64,000 bases of DNA from Alitta virens (lineage: Eukaryota > Annelida > Polychaeta > Phyllodocida > Nereididae): assembly GCA_932294295.1 (NCBI GenBank), contig OW028580.1, positions 36,463,336 through 36,527,335 of the forward strand, in the 5' to 3' direction. Under the pieces are notes generated by a model. That model did not search any database. It had not been told where the DNA came from and worked only from the letters and a program-made list of their open reading frames with translations. Below are positions 1 through 11,927 of this stretch, piece after piece (positions within the stretch are counted from its first letter, which is position 1; each line of letters opens with the position of its first letter). A program made the translations under genes and the position numbers.

Positions 1-2863
1 AATTTCAACTTTAAACAGCTCTGTGACCTTGAAAAATAGGCCAAGGTCACTGAAAGTGGATCAATATGACAAGGTCATCATGATCTCCACCCATGAATTT
101 TTTGGTATTCTGAAGAGCTTTTTCCAAAAATAATAATATTATCAATAAAAATCCCTCCAATATCTAATGATACCCAGAGGGGACAGTGCAATTGAACCAA
201 TGCCAGCCTGTTTAGGATTGTGTTTCACAATTATGACAAGACGATTTCATATCAAAAGTTGATAAAACAATGGAAGGATTCGTTCATATAAATACACTAT
301 TGAAAGTCAAATAATTAAAACTTGGAACTGTTGGTTAATCATAATGCACTCAAAAAAGGTTTCTTTATCGGCCCTGAACTTTTCCCAAGGACGGGCTAGT
401 ATATAAAAGATGAAATCAACAATAATTAAAACATGAAACGTCCAACATGAAACTTAAGACCATTAACTACACATTACAATTGAGTCAACTACAAATAACA
501 TGCCCTATCCTTATCTCATTTATACAAATGTATTTCGTATTAGATTTCCCTTATAATATATGTTTATATTATTACACAGAGAACCCCTGTTCAATCTATT
601 ATACAATAATATAATATGTTTAAATTTCTTTATATTTGTTTATGTTTTTATTGATTAAGGCCAAAGAAGGAATGTCCTTACTTTTAGTGTCAATATACCT
701 GCTGTCTTCCTGAAGTAATTATGTTGGTAGGGCGGAGATCAATTTCTTGATTGTTTTGCAATGAAAAATTGACTTTGCAAGGCTTCGTTGCAAATAACAT
801 GACAGGTTGTTGAGTTAAATTAATATACTTTATTGAAGCCTTAAGTAAAACAGCATTGACTGGAAAGGTTTCTTTTCGGTCTTTGTAATTGTGAAATCGA
901 AGGTAAAATAAGATATTTTTAGACTACCATCAAGGTCTTCTTAGTCTTCTGGTCGCTAATTAGGCCTGTCAGTGTAATTTACGTATCAACAGAAAAGAGT
1001 GAGATTAAAGACTAACGAACTTGTTAATTTGGGTGGCCCTTTCATAAGGTTGAATTATGCAGTTGCTGTAATTAGAAATTACATGGTGTAGGCCTATAGC
1101 AAGCAAGGACTCTGAAAAAAAGAAAAAGTTACCGGAGAGAAAATGATGGTAATATTGTTTGTTACCACTTGACAATACCAGCATTTTCTCCATGGCTCTA
1201 CTTAACATGAGTATTTTGGAAAACAAAATTAAAAAAATTAAGCCTACACGAATAGAAGGAAAAGTATGGGAAGGCTATTTTATTTTGCCTGTAGCCTGAG
1301 TTTTTATTAGGTCGGCAGATCTGTCATAAAAATTATTATTTTCTCAATTAAAAAAATACTTAGATGATTAATTAATTGATTACAACTGCCTCATGTGCAC
1401 TCTTGGCCCTTTACATTCAGCACTGAATGACGTCATCAGCTGTGACATCACAAATGACTACTTTCACTTTCGTTGGCCAATCAGATCCGCTGTATGCTAA
1501 CATAGACTAAAACAAGGAAAAATGGCGGATTTTCATGAAAAAGAATTCCTCACACTTAAAAGTTGTTTAACTTCTACAAACACTCCTTGAATGACAATCA
1601 AATATAGTGCTATTAGCTAAACATCTTAGGACAGAGTTTCGTTGCCCTACATGCCATACATGTATATTCACTGTGAGATGAATTCTCCTAAAGGTAAGTC
1701 CAAATCTCAAGGTTTGTCAATGGGGCAACTCATGACCCCTGCACTAACACACAGGGGTCTTCAGCGCCAATATCTGTGTGTCCAAATATATGGGCTTCAC
1801 CAAAACAGTAATGTTGTAATCAAAATATTTGTCACAATATATAATGTGATATACTAACTGCAGCACGACTAAAGTGTTTTATGGCTCCTATGTGCCCTGG
1901 AAACCCTTAGCTTTGACTCCTCTACCAACATAATTTATACATGCTGCACTCCTTCAACCATATTTCACCCCAAACATAAAATGTTATGTAATATCTCAAA
2001 ACCTCTTTTCAATACCAACATTTTGGTAAATAGTTTTTAAGGTCCATTGAAAGTAAGCTAGTTAATTGACTGATGTCTGTTAAATCTCACTTTTTTACAT
2101 TTTGACCTTCGACCTTGAACGGGTGCACCCTAAAGGTCAAATCTCATGCTTTATTTTCAAATAACTTTCAAAACCTGCATTTTGATATCTTGCTCAAACA
2201 TGTACCATCAATATTAAGGGTCACATGACTTTTTTTCAAATCTGAGACTTAGCCAGTCTAAACTTATTAAACATCTAGTGTCCCACATCTGGCAAGTTGT
2301 CAAATAATAGACAAACTTCCTACTGATCAGCATTAGATGTGGAACAGTGGGAATTTATGCTTTTTAACATGTGTTTTATGAGCCAAAATATTGCGTAAAA
2401 AAAACAAAAACAAAAAAAAAAGAAGAAAAGTTACTACTTTTTCCCTTATGACCTTGACATTTGACCTTATTTTACCCTACGGGCACATTTGACATAATAG
2501 TTTCAAAGCACCTTAAACTGAGATTGCATAACATTTGTTTCTAAATATGAATATATATGAATTTTCAAAATCTGCAACTTCAAGGTCACCTGTGATCTTG
2601 ACCTTTGGCCCCAGGTCACTCATATTGCATAACTATATTCCTCTACCTAAGAACTATTTGGATCATTCCACAGAAACGGTGCAACAAAATGGAGGTTTTA
2701 ATCTTTCAAGAATCCAAAATTATGAAGTTTCATACATTTCAGTGTTGTGCATAACAACAAAACATTTTTCAACATTTATATTTAAATTGGTTGATCATGT
2801 GACCTGTTATGTCAGCCATTACAGTAACAGGAAGGACAGTAACAGGGTTGACATTTAGGGAAA
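1..2863. other. Gene-free left flank of the Polinton
   Basis: I see no open frame with recognisable protein character here; the few short frames are AT-rich chance frames. The stretch holds dispersed motifs of the type TGACCTTGACCTTTG (near 1-60, 2100-2130, 2450-2470 and 2580-2610). A related motif, GCTCTGTGACCTTGAAAA, recurs at about 32340 beyond the other end of the Polinton, which suggests a common interspersed repeat in this genome. I looked here for the missing last exon of the dehydrogenase gene lying to the right and did not find it. Confidence 0.6.
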
Positions 2864-2864
2864 C

Positions 2865-3033
2865 GTCATGACTACATACAGGCCCGGATGATAACACAAT
2901 ATGGTTGATTTTGGCCCCCCAGGGCACGTTATCATGCTGAGCTGTGGTCACTGAGCCTGGGCCTCTCAAATTATGCCCCAGGAAATGTCATATTTATGCT
3001 AATTAATGTGAAATGTTCTTTTGATGTTTCAAA
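2865..3033 (+). repeat. Polinton left terminal inverted repeat
   Basis: The core from AGGCCCGGATGATAACACAA (about 2879) to the GAGCCTGGGCCTC block (about 2965) mirrors 31498-31585 with only scattered mismatches. Similarity fades inward to about 3033 (shared TTTGATGTTTC) and outward to about 2865 (CGTCATGAC). Confidence 0.85.
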
Positions 3034-3221
3034 CCCCTAGGGTGTATCACCGATTTGAAAATGTAAATAGCTTCAGGTCATGCGGCACACATTTTGACAT
3101 TTAATGCTAACTATGTCTTAGTGACATAGTGAGTCTTCTACCTCAGTTTATTGTGTAATACATGTGTACACATCGTATAACGTTACTGCACACATTCTTT
3201 TATTCATTTGAACTCTGTACA

Positions 3222-3566
3222 ATGGAAGGTGAAGACGTTACAGGGAAATTCATGGAAGGTGCAGCTCCTGAACATTCGGAAGAGAAATATGAAAATGTAG
3301 ACCTTGATTCTGACACTCATATCTCGCCGAGTCTTTTAGATATTCGTCCAATAAGGAGTATGAGCGACTGGAAACCTTTCGGTAGGCTTCTGCCTAAGAA
3401 CGAGGTTATTTTTATTTGTCAAGTTGTGATTCTATATATTGTCATTATCACGTGTATAGTTAACCTCACAATGCGTAATGGTGACAGTAATCTTTGGACT
3501 GCACTCTTGTCTTCTTCACTGGGAATAATGCTCCCCCAGCCAACCTTGTCTACTCGTAAACGCTAG
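3222..3566 (+). CDS. Small Polinton membrane protein (114 aa)
   Basis: The likely start is the ATG at 3222 (MEGEDV); the frame stays open upstream to about 3162 but without protein character. After an acidic, soluble N-terminal half comes a segment with SDWKPFGRLLPKNE, then a strong membrane helix at about residues 62-84 (FICQVVILYIVIITCIVNL), then a second weakly hydrophobic segment (LWTALLSSSLGIMLP) near the C terminus. The pattern 'DWKPFG..LPKNE - helix - LWTALLSS.LG..LP' resembles a small membrane protein I associate with animal Polintons; that rests on memory of the family, not on a search. It sits just inside the left terminal repeat as the first plus-strand gene. Its function is unknown; a virion or host-membrane role is only an inference. 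Confidence 0.65.
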   Translation: MEGEDVTGKFMEGAAPEHSEEKYENVDLDSDTHISPSLLDIRPIRSMSDWKPFGRLLPKNEVIFICQVVILYIVIITCIVNLTMRNGDSNLWTALLSSSLGIMLPQPTLSTRKR

Positions 3567-3831
3567 CATTTTGACAGCTGATGGATATGTTCATGCTGTC
3601 AATCGCCGTGAGTGATATGCTAAAGAGCATCATTTGTTGCTGCTCAGATTTTATACCCTCGAGGCTGAAAAAGCACCTTGTGTGTCGTTTGATTGGCCGA
3701 GTAATACCTCATAACAATGACATTTACATAAACGTTGTCCATACGTATACACTACCGTGTATATAAGGAAGCGTTGGAAGCATCGCAGTCATTCACTTCG
3801 TTCGTGGAAAAAGATACACTCAACTATCAAT
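3567..3831 (+). promoter_or_regulatory. Intergenic region with TATA box (3760-3767)
   Basis: TATATAAG at 3760-3767 lies 65 bp before the ATG at 3832. It is well placed to set a transcription start near 3790 and a short leader for the 355-aa gene. No other gene is seen in this gap. Confidence 0.5.
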
Positions 3832-4899
3832 ATGACCAGCACCCAGCTTGATGCACAGACTCCTCAAGGTTCCAGTGGAATGACTATATGCCTGTCTGAG
3901 AAGACAAGAGTCATCGCTCATACTGCTCGCCAATACAAGACGGGGTACATAACCTTATCGAGGTACAATGAAGATACAGGCAAGTGGCGTAATGTTCACA
4001 TTGCGAAGAAGTCCTTTGAGAAAATGAAAGAAGCGTCCACTGAGCTGCTCGATGCTCTCATGCATCGAAAGTCAAAGCAGCTACGTCTGACTAAGAAGCA
4101 GTTTCTGATGATTACGAAGTTCCAAAAGTACAACAAGGAGGAGCTGTACTTTTTGTCTGTGCTACACCCTGAGACTGAACAGGAGGACATTACAGATTGC
4201 ACTGAATATATGCATAGTAAAACTATCAATCTACGAGTGGAGGAGTTCGAAAAACTTCTATCTTCATATAACAAACTACACGTCGTTATAAGTACACCAC
4301 AGCCAGGTGCAGCTGATGACACCAAGTACAGCCACCATGATGAATGCCCCACGGTCAGGTGCTACAGATGGTTTATCGAAAAAAGAGGTCTCAGGTCTCT
4401 CAACTTATACCTCACTCGTGAACAATGTGAAGCCAGTGTCCAGAGCTATATTGAGACATCGCCTGGAGAGGCCATGGAACCCAGTGCATACACCCTGGAA
4501 CCCGTCACGATGTTGAGGCCTTCAAAGCTTGAAATCACGCAGCGTGTGTTCTACAGGCACCTGATCGATCAGTCAGGTAGCAGCATGACAGATGTACTTA
4601 TGACATCACCCTCAGCCGCAGTCGTCAGGGGCATTATCGATGATACAACAACCAGAGACAGTGTACTGAGGATTGTCGAGGCTGTTGCTTCAATGGTCGA
4701 GCATAAAAGACTGTATTTCATAAGTGAAATTTTCGATATTTTTGTATACCTGGGTGGTGTAGTTAAAACCGAGGAGCAGATTGTACAGTCTATCATAACC
4801 ACTGAACATCTCTCTGAACGATTGATTGATTTTTGCTATGACATTGTTTTAAAAGCAAAGGCTGCTCAGAAACAGTCTGAACCTCAGACAGCTGTGTAA
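3832..4899 (+). CDS. Uncharacterised Polinton protein, 355 aa
   Basis: The first good ATG in the frame is at 3832, downstream of a TATA box; the upstream part of the open frame (from 3757) lies in the presumed promoter. The protein is soluble with no signal peptide or membrane helix. Two segments look like repeats of one fold: about residues 35-65 (TGYITLSRYNEDTGKWRNV followed by a K-rich helix) and about 180-210 (CYRWFIEKRGLRSLNLYLTR). The shape, a short strand-rich unit with Y/R/W residues ending in a helix, recalls PC4/p15-type single-stranded-DNA binding domains, but I see no decisive motif and treat that as a guess. It converges on the polymerase gene, with a poly(A) signal at 4918. Probably a conserved accessory gene of this Polinton lineage. 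Confidence 0.6.
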   Translation: MTSTQLDAQTPQGSSGMTICLSEKTRVIAHTARQYKTGYITLSRYNEDTGKWRNVHIAKKSFEKMKEASTELLDALMHRKSKQLRLTKKQFLMITKFQKYNKEELYFLSVLHPETEQEDITDCTEYMHSKTINLRVEEFEKLLSSYNKLHVVISTPQPGAADDTKYSHHDECPTVRCYRWFIEKRGLRSLNLYLTREQCEASVQSYIETSPGEAMEPSAYTLEPVTMLRPSKLEITQRVFYRHLIDQSGSSMTDVLMTSPSAAVVRGIIDDTTTRDSVLRIVEAVASMVEHKRLYFISEIFDIFVYLGGVVKTEEQIVQSIITTEHLSERLIDFCYDIVLKAKAAQKQSEPQTAV

Positions 4900-4917
4900 T
4901 TTTTTTTTGTCGTTTTT

Positions 4918-4923
4918 AATAAA
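4918..4923 (+). terminator. Poly(A) signal AATAAA of the 355-aa gene
   Basis: AATAAA lies 19 bp after the stop codon of the 3832-4899 gene, in a T-rich stretch. Confidence 0.55.
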
Positions 4924-5505
4924 TATTTCAAAATGAGTACAATTGATTTTTTTGTTTATTTTCCTTTTTCATCAAAAAAGGTTGCCTGTGACTTTCATGT
5001 TATTGAAAAGGCCCCAAACCGTAAAAAACAGTAAATTACTCATGCTTCCCTCTCATACTCTCACACTTGCATGTGCTTTTGTTCTTACTCATATTGTTTT
5101 GCATGTAAAAGACTCAAATAATAAAAAAGAGTAAAAAAGTCAATATTTTCGGTTAAAAAAAGCGCAATGGCTATAATTTATTGAAAAAACAACCGTTACT
5201 TCGTACCAAACCACTGGCCAACGGCTAATCGAGTTGTCGAGAATACTATTTCATTACAGGTACATGATGTTATATACATACATATATATCACAGATACAT
5301 TTCTAAGTAATTTACATGACAAATACACTCATACTCGTATACACTGTTAAATGAATGAGGCTATTAACACTAATACAGAAAACACTAAAACTACAGTACA
5401 ATTAATTCACATTATTAAAAAAAAAGATGGTATATTTCATAGTGATGAGACAATTATGTAACAAGATATTCTAGGCGGGGGCAAAAGGACCAAAAATGGC
5501 CTACA
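4924..5505. other. Convergent intergenic region; possible poly(A) signal of PolB
   Basis: This gap separates the converging 355-aa gene and the polymerase gene. TTTATT at 5177-5182 reads AATAAA on the minus strand and could end the polymerase transcript, about 325 bp past its stop. No gene is seen. Confidence 0.4.
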
Positions 5506-8500
5506 CTAAAAACCATACGGTTCCGTATCATATGTTCCAGGTAGCAGGCGACGTTTTGAATATGTTACTCTGAACTTCTTAAGTTCGTCACGGCTGAAAA
5601 GTTTAAACTGATACTTGTCACGTCTAATTTTACTATAACCCACCTCGACATGAGGCTGTTCATCTGGGGCAAGTGGATTGTTGTCAGGGTCGGCCCAGAA
5701 AAGCACTAGGCGACAAATGCTGTCAAAGTTTAAGAGTTTTGAGACTTCATGGTTTAATGTGAAGCCCTTGAGTTTTGTAGTCCTCTCTTTAGCATTCGTC
5801 AAGTACGCGTAGGATTTCGGTCCGCTACTGACAAAGCGGGAGATGAACTGATCCCCCTTCAGTTCATTGGTCCACTGCCCCAAAAGGTCGCCCATGTCAG
5901 GGGTGTACTCTTCTAATTTACTTTCATCATACTCATAAATAACAGAGTCTGTGTCAAAATATAACACTAGACGTCCCAGGTTATGAAGTACATTAAACAG
6001 ACGACAAATAAACATTTGCCGTAGTGAAAGCTGCAACAAACACATTCACATGTGTCATTTCAGGAAGAAAGCCCTCGGTGTAACTGTACTCGAGCATGCA
6101 ACGCTTCTCATCGAGGATGTGCATACCTTTGAGAGAAATGGATGGATTCGCTATCAACTTAAAAATATCTAGACCCTGTTCTACTAGTTGGTGCATACGA
6201 TGGTTGTTATTTTCACCAAACTTCCCCCAGAAGCTATTCAAGAGTAACTTGTTGGTTGCCCTTTTGCCTGGATTGAACGAAATGTTGGAGGCGTCCAGGT
6301 GAATACCTTCTACATGGTGGTATTGATCAAGGTATTCACTCTTTTCGGTATGATTCATGTCAGGGGAAGGCCACCCTGAAGCCTCCTGCTTCCCTTTCAA
6401 AAACAGGTTCACATAGTCCGAAAACAGACCAGGGGTGGCCTGTGACCTGTCGAACTTTGCACTTTCTTTAAAGTGGTATACTTCATACACCTTCACTATG
6501 CTGTACCCTACACTCACGGCATCATTCAAATCCACTGTTGTCCAGGTGCCAGTGAGGTCACGCTGGTCATCAGAACAATTACATGGCTCTCTCGACATGT
6601 TACGGGCACATGTGACGCAGAGCGGAAAATATAACTTGCCGTTGAGACGCATAGGGAGACAGGGGTGATACAGCCCTCTAGGTGGTCGAACTCGTGCCTG
6701 GATGAGGCCAAAGTACCCACTGATGTCTGTACCTGACGGCTCCACTATGACTTCAGGGATACCAACAGGGTAGACATCATTTTTCAGAACCATAGGATAC
6801 AGAGAGCAGATGTCCACGTATCCTATTTTCTTACCATCACGAGCCTCGTGGTACAATTTCACAGCATTCACTCTCCCACCATAGAAAGCTGTACGAGGGT
6901 CAAGGCGGGGCAGTATAGCACAGACGCTTTCGATGTCACGCAGTAATTGATTGGTTTTCAGCATCATGTGATACTCACACTCCCATACAGTGTGAACTTC
7001 AATGCCTAGATCCTGTCTCAGATAAGTCAACCTATCCATAGTGCGAATGTACAGTGTTCTGAGGCTTTCTCCTGTATGGGGGTGTCTGATATTGGGCGGA
7101 GCATTCTCTCCACCGAAACACCATGTACAGCCGTGGAAAACACAGCCATAGAATTCCCAGGCAGTCTGTTTAGCCGTGATGGGGTCAAGATGGTAGCCAA
7201 CAAGCTTCAACCAACCATCACCACGTTTGTTTCTCACTCGGTGTTCCCCCTCATTACGCGCATGCTGAATGGGTACTCCCAGCCGGTGTGACTCGTATTC
7301 AAGCCACACGATAGACGAGCGACTGTGTGCATCAATACCTGCGAAGCCGCATGAGGGCATCCGCTTGAATGGTGTTGACTCGAACTTCATCGTACGCACC
7401 TGTACTCCACTACTATCAATAATTTCCCCCCTTTCATCTACTAGTTTCAAGTTATCGTTCTGTAAAAAGCCCGAAACAACCCTACTGTCATCAAGAGTCA
7501 CTGAATACTTCTCTGTTAAAAATAAGTGTCTGTATGTAGCCATACAGACACTAGCTAGTGTATTGTACTGTAGGGGGTCAACACCGATTGTCTTGGTCAG
7601 TCTCTCTCCACTCTCACCAACATCCACCACCTCATCCCTCGATGTGATACCCAACAGCCAACTCCTGAAAGCGTTACAGCTTTCCTGCAGAATGTTGACA
7701 TCGTCCTCACAATACGCCAGTAATTCCTTCTTAAAGTCAAACACCTTCCCCCTCTGCTGCACATACCACTTCATGAAATCTTCACGAGCTTGTGACTTCA
7801 TGCTGTTCACTCTGTAACAGTAGGGGTGAGGCATAGGGCCTATGTAGTCCCAGTTCTCTTTCTGATTAAAAAAGACTGGGAACGTACCCTTCTTCACGCC
7901 CTTCAGCCCGAAAACTTTAGGCATCTGACTCAGAGGGAACGTTAGAAAATTCAGAGAGTCAATCACTCTAAACTTGCCAGTGTCAATTGCAACAATCTTG
8001 CTCTCTCTGTAGATAACCTTGGGCATCTTACGCATTGTGCAGAAGATGTACTTTGCAATGAAATATGCATCATACGCCTGTCCATTATGAAAGATGAGGG
8101 TATAACCCTCAAATTCTTTGGTGAAAAGGAATTCACAAAACTCTGTGGCGGTGTCATCACCGAAAAAGCGTGCAGACCTCATTCCACATGTTTCACCTGT
8201 CATGCAGAGGTCTATATCGTGAGAGACATGTTGTGAACATTCCCTGCATGCTGTACCGCAGTGGCTGCAGCATTGATTTTCGCAGTAGGAGTTGTCAATA
8301 CAGTGTTCACACTGCCAATGAGCTACGAGGAGATTGGGTGTATGATACTCAGTCGTGGGGTCTGTTTCGAAATCAGCAAACATATATTTGCAGCTCACTC
8401 CCTTCGGAGCCTGCTGTCTGATATAGCAGAAATGAACCCCAGACACCCACCTTTTGCAAATTTTACACTCCCTCTCAGTACAACGGTGTTCCTTCGAGGG

Positions 8501-11500
8501 GGTGTAGTATGAACCACAATCTTTACACCTATGTACACTGGAACATACACCGTTTTCATTGTGTCTGCGAGCGCATTCGGCTGAACGCATGAAGCGATTG
8601 CACGATGGACAGTCATGCTTTTCATCAAACACAACTGTGCACTGGTTACCACGGCATGACACACACTGCTCACAGCCTCTATGACCATAGCGTTTGTCGT
8701 AGGGCTGTAGACACTTGTCACAAAAAGCACTCTTTCCGAAGATACACCTTACTCTTGTTATAGTGTGAAAGTGGCCTACAGCCCCCTGCCTCAGTGGATG
8801 ATCAACATAGAGTAAATAAACAGTGCGCTGTCTCGTCATGGCTCCAGCATACAGTGGCTTAACACCTGACCCCCTCCCAAAAACAACAATACGAGTGTTG
8901 GCCTCCCTCTCAAAAGCTGGAATGTCGGTGAAGGCTGGCACATGATTGACATCAAACCCAGCATGTGTATGCAGCTGCACGGCCCTCACCTTTTGTAGCT
9001 TTCACTTGGGGTTGATCACATGATAGTATGTTGATTTAGTCTGTCTACGTAGTGACCTGTTCAATAGGGGGGCTGCCTCCATGTCTGCTCTGGCAACACC
9101 TACAGTAATGGCACGTGCCAGACACAAATTATCATCATTGCTTATTTTACATATACATCTCAGTCTGTGTAAGTCATCGATGTAATTGAGACCTAGACTC
9201 CTGCCAGCACCTAAGGGATTGCGTATAACGCCTACATGTATTTCAAGGGACTCGTCTAAATAAAGTTCATCATCTGACTGCAGCAGTGTTTCAAGCAGTT
9301 CAAAAATTTTAAAAATACTGAGCTGATGTAAAGGCATAAGGCCAAGACTGTGGTGGCTATAAAAAGCCTCGTTTTGAATAAAAAAATCGCACAAGGTCAT
9401 GAGGATTGTAACTCTCATTGAGTCTACCAATGATGTCTTCAAGCACACCTTCCAGCCCTCCCATAATATCACTCAGATTGACACCACCCCAGCTGGCATT
9501 AAGGTGTACCCTGTATACAGTCTCCCTGGCTGCTCCCCCATCGAACTCGAAGTCTCTGATGTTTTTGACATCAATGTGACGGTGGAAATTCACCGAGTAG
9601 TCGGGGCCCTCGAAAATCATGTTATTTTCAAAATCATCACCAGCACCATCATTATTACCATCAAAGTTATCATCATTCACAATTGGCACATTTTCATCAA
9701 TCTCTCCACCACCCATGATGTTGTTCTCGTATAAAATGTCCAGCAGCAGCTTCATTTCATTTCCATCCCCCAACTCCTCAAACTCAGCACCATCGACGTC
9801 GACTCCGCAGTCAGTCCTTAGCATTTCTTTCAGTCTGTAAGGAAATGAATTGAAAAAAAAGGTTTCATTTATCTTTTCACTGCATGAAGCTGTTGCTCAT
9901 GAAATAGAAATAAACATGTAACTACTAACGCACTAAGCGAGTGACGTCTTGGAGCAGAGGCCTCCTCGGTGTCTTCTTTCTCGGCCTCTTTCTCACCATT
10001 GTCATTCTTCCTCTTCTTCTTCTTCTCTGTCACAGAGGAGGTCTCTCTTTCACTCTGTTGCGGACCCCTGTGCTGTCTATTGTGAAATGAAGCCAAATGT
10101 CATGAAATTAAATATTTTTACTAATCCACTAATGTCAAACAATTTAACATATGCTAAATGAACTGACACTCACCTCGGAATAGACTGGCTTGAGGTAGAC
10201 GTTCCTTCACACGGGTCGTAAGACGCATTTGACTGCGGCGAATTTGAGCTGTTAAAAAAGAAAGAAGCAATAGAGTTATTAAGTCTGTGTTGAGTGAGAT
10301 AAGTTGAGGGTGTGTTGAGATTCAGTTATTAATTAAAATTTTTTACACAATTTTATTTTTTTTTCATTTTTAAAAAAAAAAAACTCACTCCTTGGTGACT
10401 TTTCTTTTTTGAGGCGAAGGGGCACCTGTCTTTGCCGAGGTGAAACAGCCTAGAAATTCTTCCAGCTCCCTGGATCTTTTCCTGTGGAATTCTAGTTGTT
10501 TCCCAAAACGCTGAAAAAAAAAATCAAGTCCAAATATACAACATTTTGGTCAACATGCAACGTTATTTTATTTTGTTAATTCTCATAAATTTTTTTGAGA
10601 CCGTACCTCGAGCATAAGCTTCTCGGTTGAACGCAGTGCCTGATTGTCATCAGTGATGGACCACCCCTCATCGACTCCCTCCATTGCCTCTTCCATTTCT
10701 CCGCATTTAACTTCATGAGTTACATCATCAACTTCCATCTCTTCATCAGTTCCAGTCACAGCCACAGTCACTGCCTTCCCTCCTCCTCTTCTCTTCAGCG
10801 GGCTCGTACCTCCATTCTCACTCGTACTCATACCTCCACTCGTACTCGTACTCGTACTCGTACTTCCGCTCGTACTTCCACTCGTACTCGTACCTCCTCT
10901 CGTACCTCCACTCGTACTCGTACCTCCACTCGTACTCGTACCTCCACTCATACCTCCACTCGTACTCGTACCTCCACTGGTACCTCCACTCGTACTCATA
11001 CCTCCACTCGTACCTCCACTCTTGGAGCCTATACTCTTGATGGTATTCTTGAGGGTGCTCTTGCCACCCTTCTTGCCAACACTCTTGCTGATCATGACTT
11101 CTCCACTCGCCACGTGTTTTGGAGCTTGAAACATCAAGTACTGCGTGTGCAGTACGTATCGATGAAGTGTCAGTCGAGGTGGAAGCGACTGGTACTCTGG
11201 GTGACACAGACGGTATACCATTGACCTGGCGTCGTTTAGGAGGGACGAGTGAGCGTCTGTAAGACGTAATGCTAGCATCCTTCTCGTCTTCTTCCTCTTC
11301 TTCCGAATTGACTGAGCCGTCAGTGTCAGTGTCAGTACAAGTATCAGTACAACTGTCTGTGTCAGTTTCGTCGCATGAACTGTAATCACTGTGATGACCT
11401 GCCACGTTGTTGGGCACAGCATTTGATGCAACTCGTGAGGCAGTCGAAGTTGCACTCGTACCTGCACTCACCCCCTCCCTCGTGCATATAGCCTGAGCTG

Positions 11501-11876
11501 TATCCACTACGTCACTCGCATTGACACCTGTGCTACTCTGCGTGACTGTTGCTGACTGCGGTGTTGAAGACTGAGGTGGAGGTGAAGGTGAAGGTGAAGG
11601 TTGAAGTGGAGGTGGGGGTGGAGGAGAAAACCGAGTAGACGCCAGAGTCTGTGTGTGCGCAGTCGACTTCACCACACTCTGCTCCCCCGCCTTAGCCCCA
11701 GCCTGATGCAGTGACTGTGTCGTCGCGTATGCATGGGCCTGAGCACGCGTTCGCCTTCCCTGAAAGCTTAACACAGTTGCTTGAGTATCCGCTACTTCCT
11801 CAATCTCCATTTCCTCCTCGACAGTCGTCTGGTGCGTATTGGCTCTTCTTGTCAAATCTCTCAGATCCTTCATCAC
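5506..11876 (-). pseudogene. Protein-primed DNA polymerase B, spliced and broken
   Basis: Family B polymerase that would replicate the Polinton by protein priming. The catalytic part reads from about 8989 downward. It has a cysteine-rich zinc region near 8750-8450, an exonuclease motif (FADFETD), motif A (VDICSLYP, about 6800), motif B (LLLNSFWGKFG) and motif C (YFDTDSV, about 5950). The N-terminal Polinton hallmark NDDNLCLARA lies near 9130. Lesions: an indel near 6004-6012 just before motif C, an in-frame TGA at 9002-9004, and a 7-A run at 9380-9386 that shifts frame. Upstream the frame continues through exons joined by consensus splice sites: 9834 downward, 10076-9930, 10248-10174, 10510-10389, and an exon ending at 10607. 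Phases match at all four joins. The most distal exon (from about 11876) changes frame near 11115. The extension is disordered, Ser/Thr/Gly-rich and acidic. Confidence 0.9.
10805..11030 (-). repeat. Coding minisatellite in the PolB N-terminal extension
   Basis: Units built from CTCGTAC and CTCCA (plus strand) encode degenerate Gly-Gly-Thr-Ser-Thr-Ser repeats on the minus strand. The array lies inside the exon that ends at 10607. Unit length varies in steps of 3, so the frame survives changes in copy number. Confidence 0.75.
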
Positions 11877-11927
11877 TTGCGAAGCTAGACTGAAAAGGAA
11901 AAAAAGAATAAAATTTAAAAAAAAATC

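Noticed and set aside
2857..2863. AGGGAAA as the Polinton target duplication (also 31610-31616)
   Set aside because: Bases next to the two copies do not mirror each other as terminal repeats should; left as a possibility only.
10715..11224. Plus-strand frame of Thr/Arg/Ser repeats
   Set aside because: Antisense shadow of the minisatellite in the polymerase extension.
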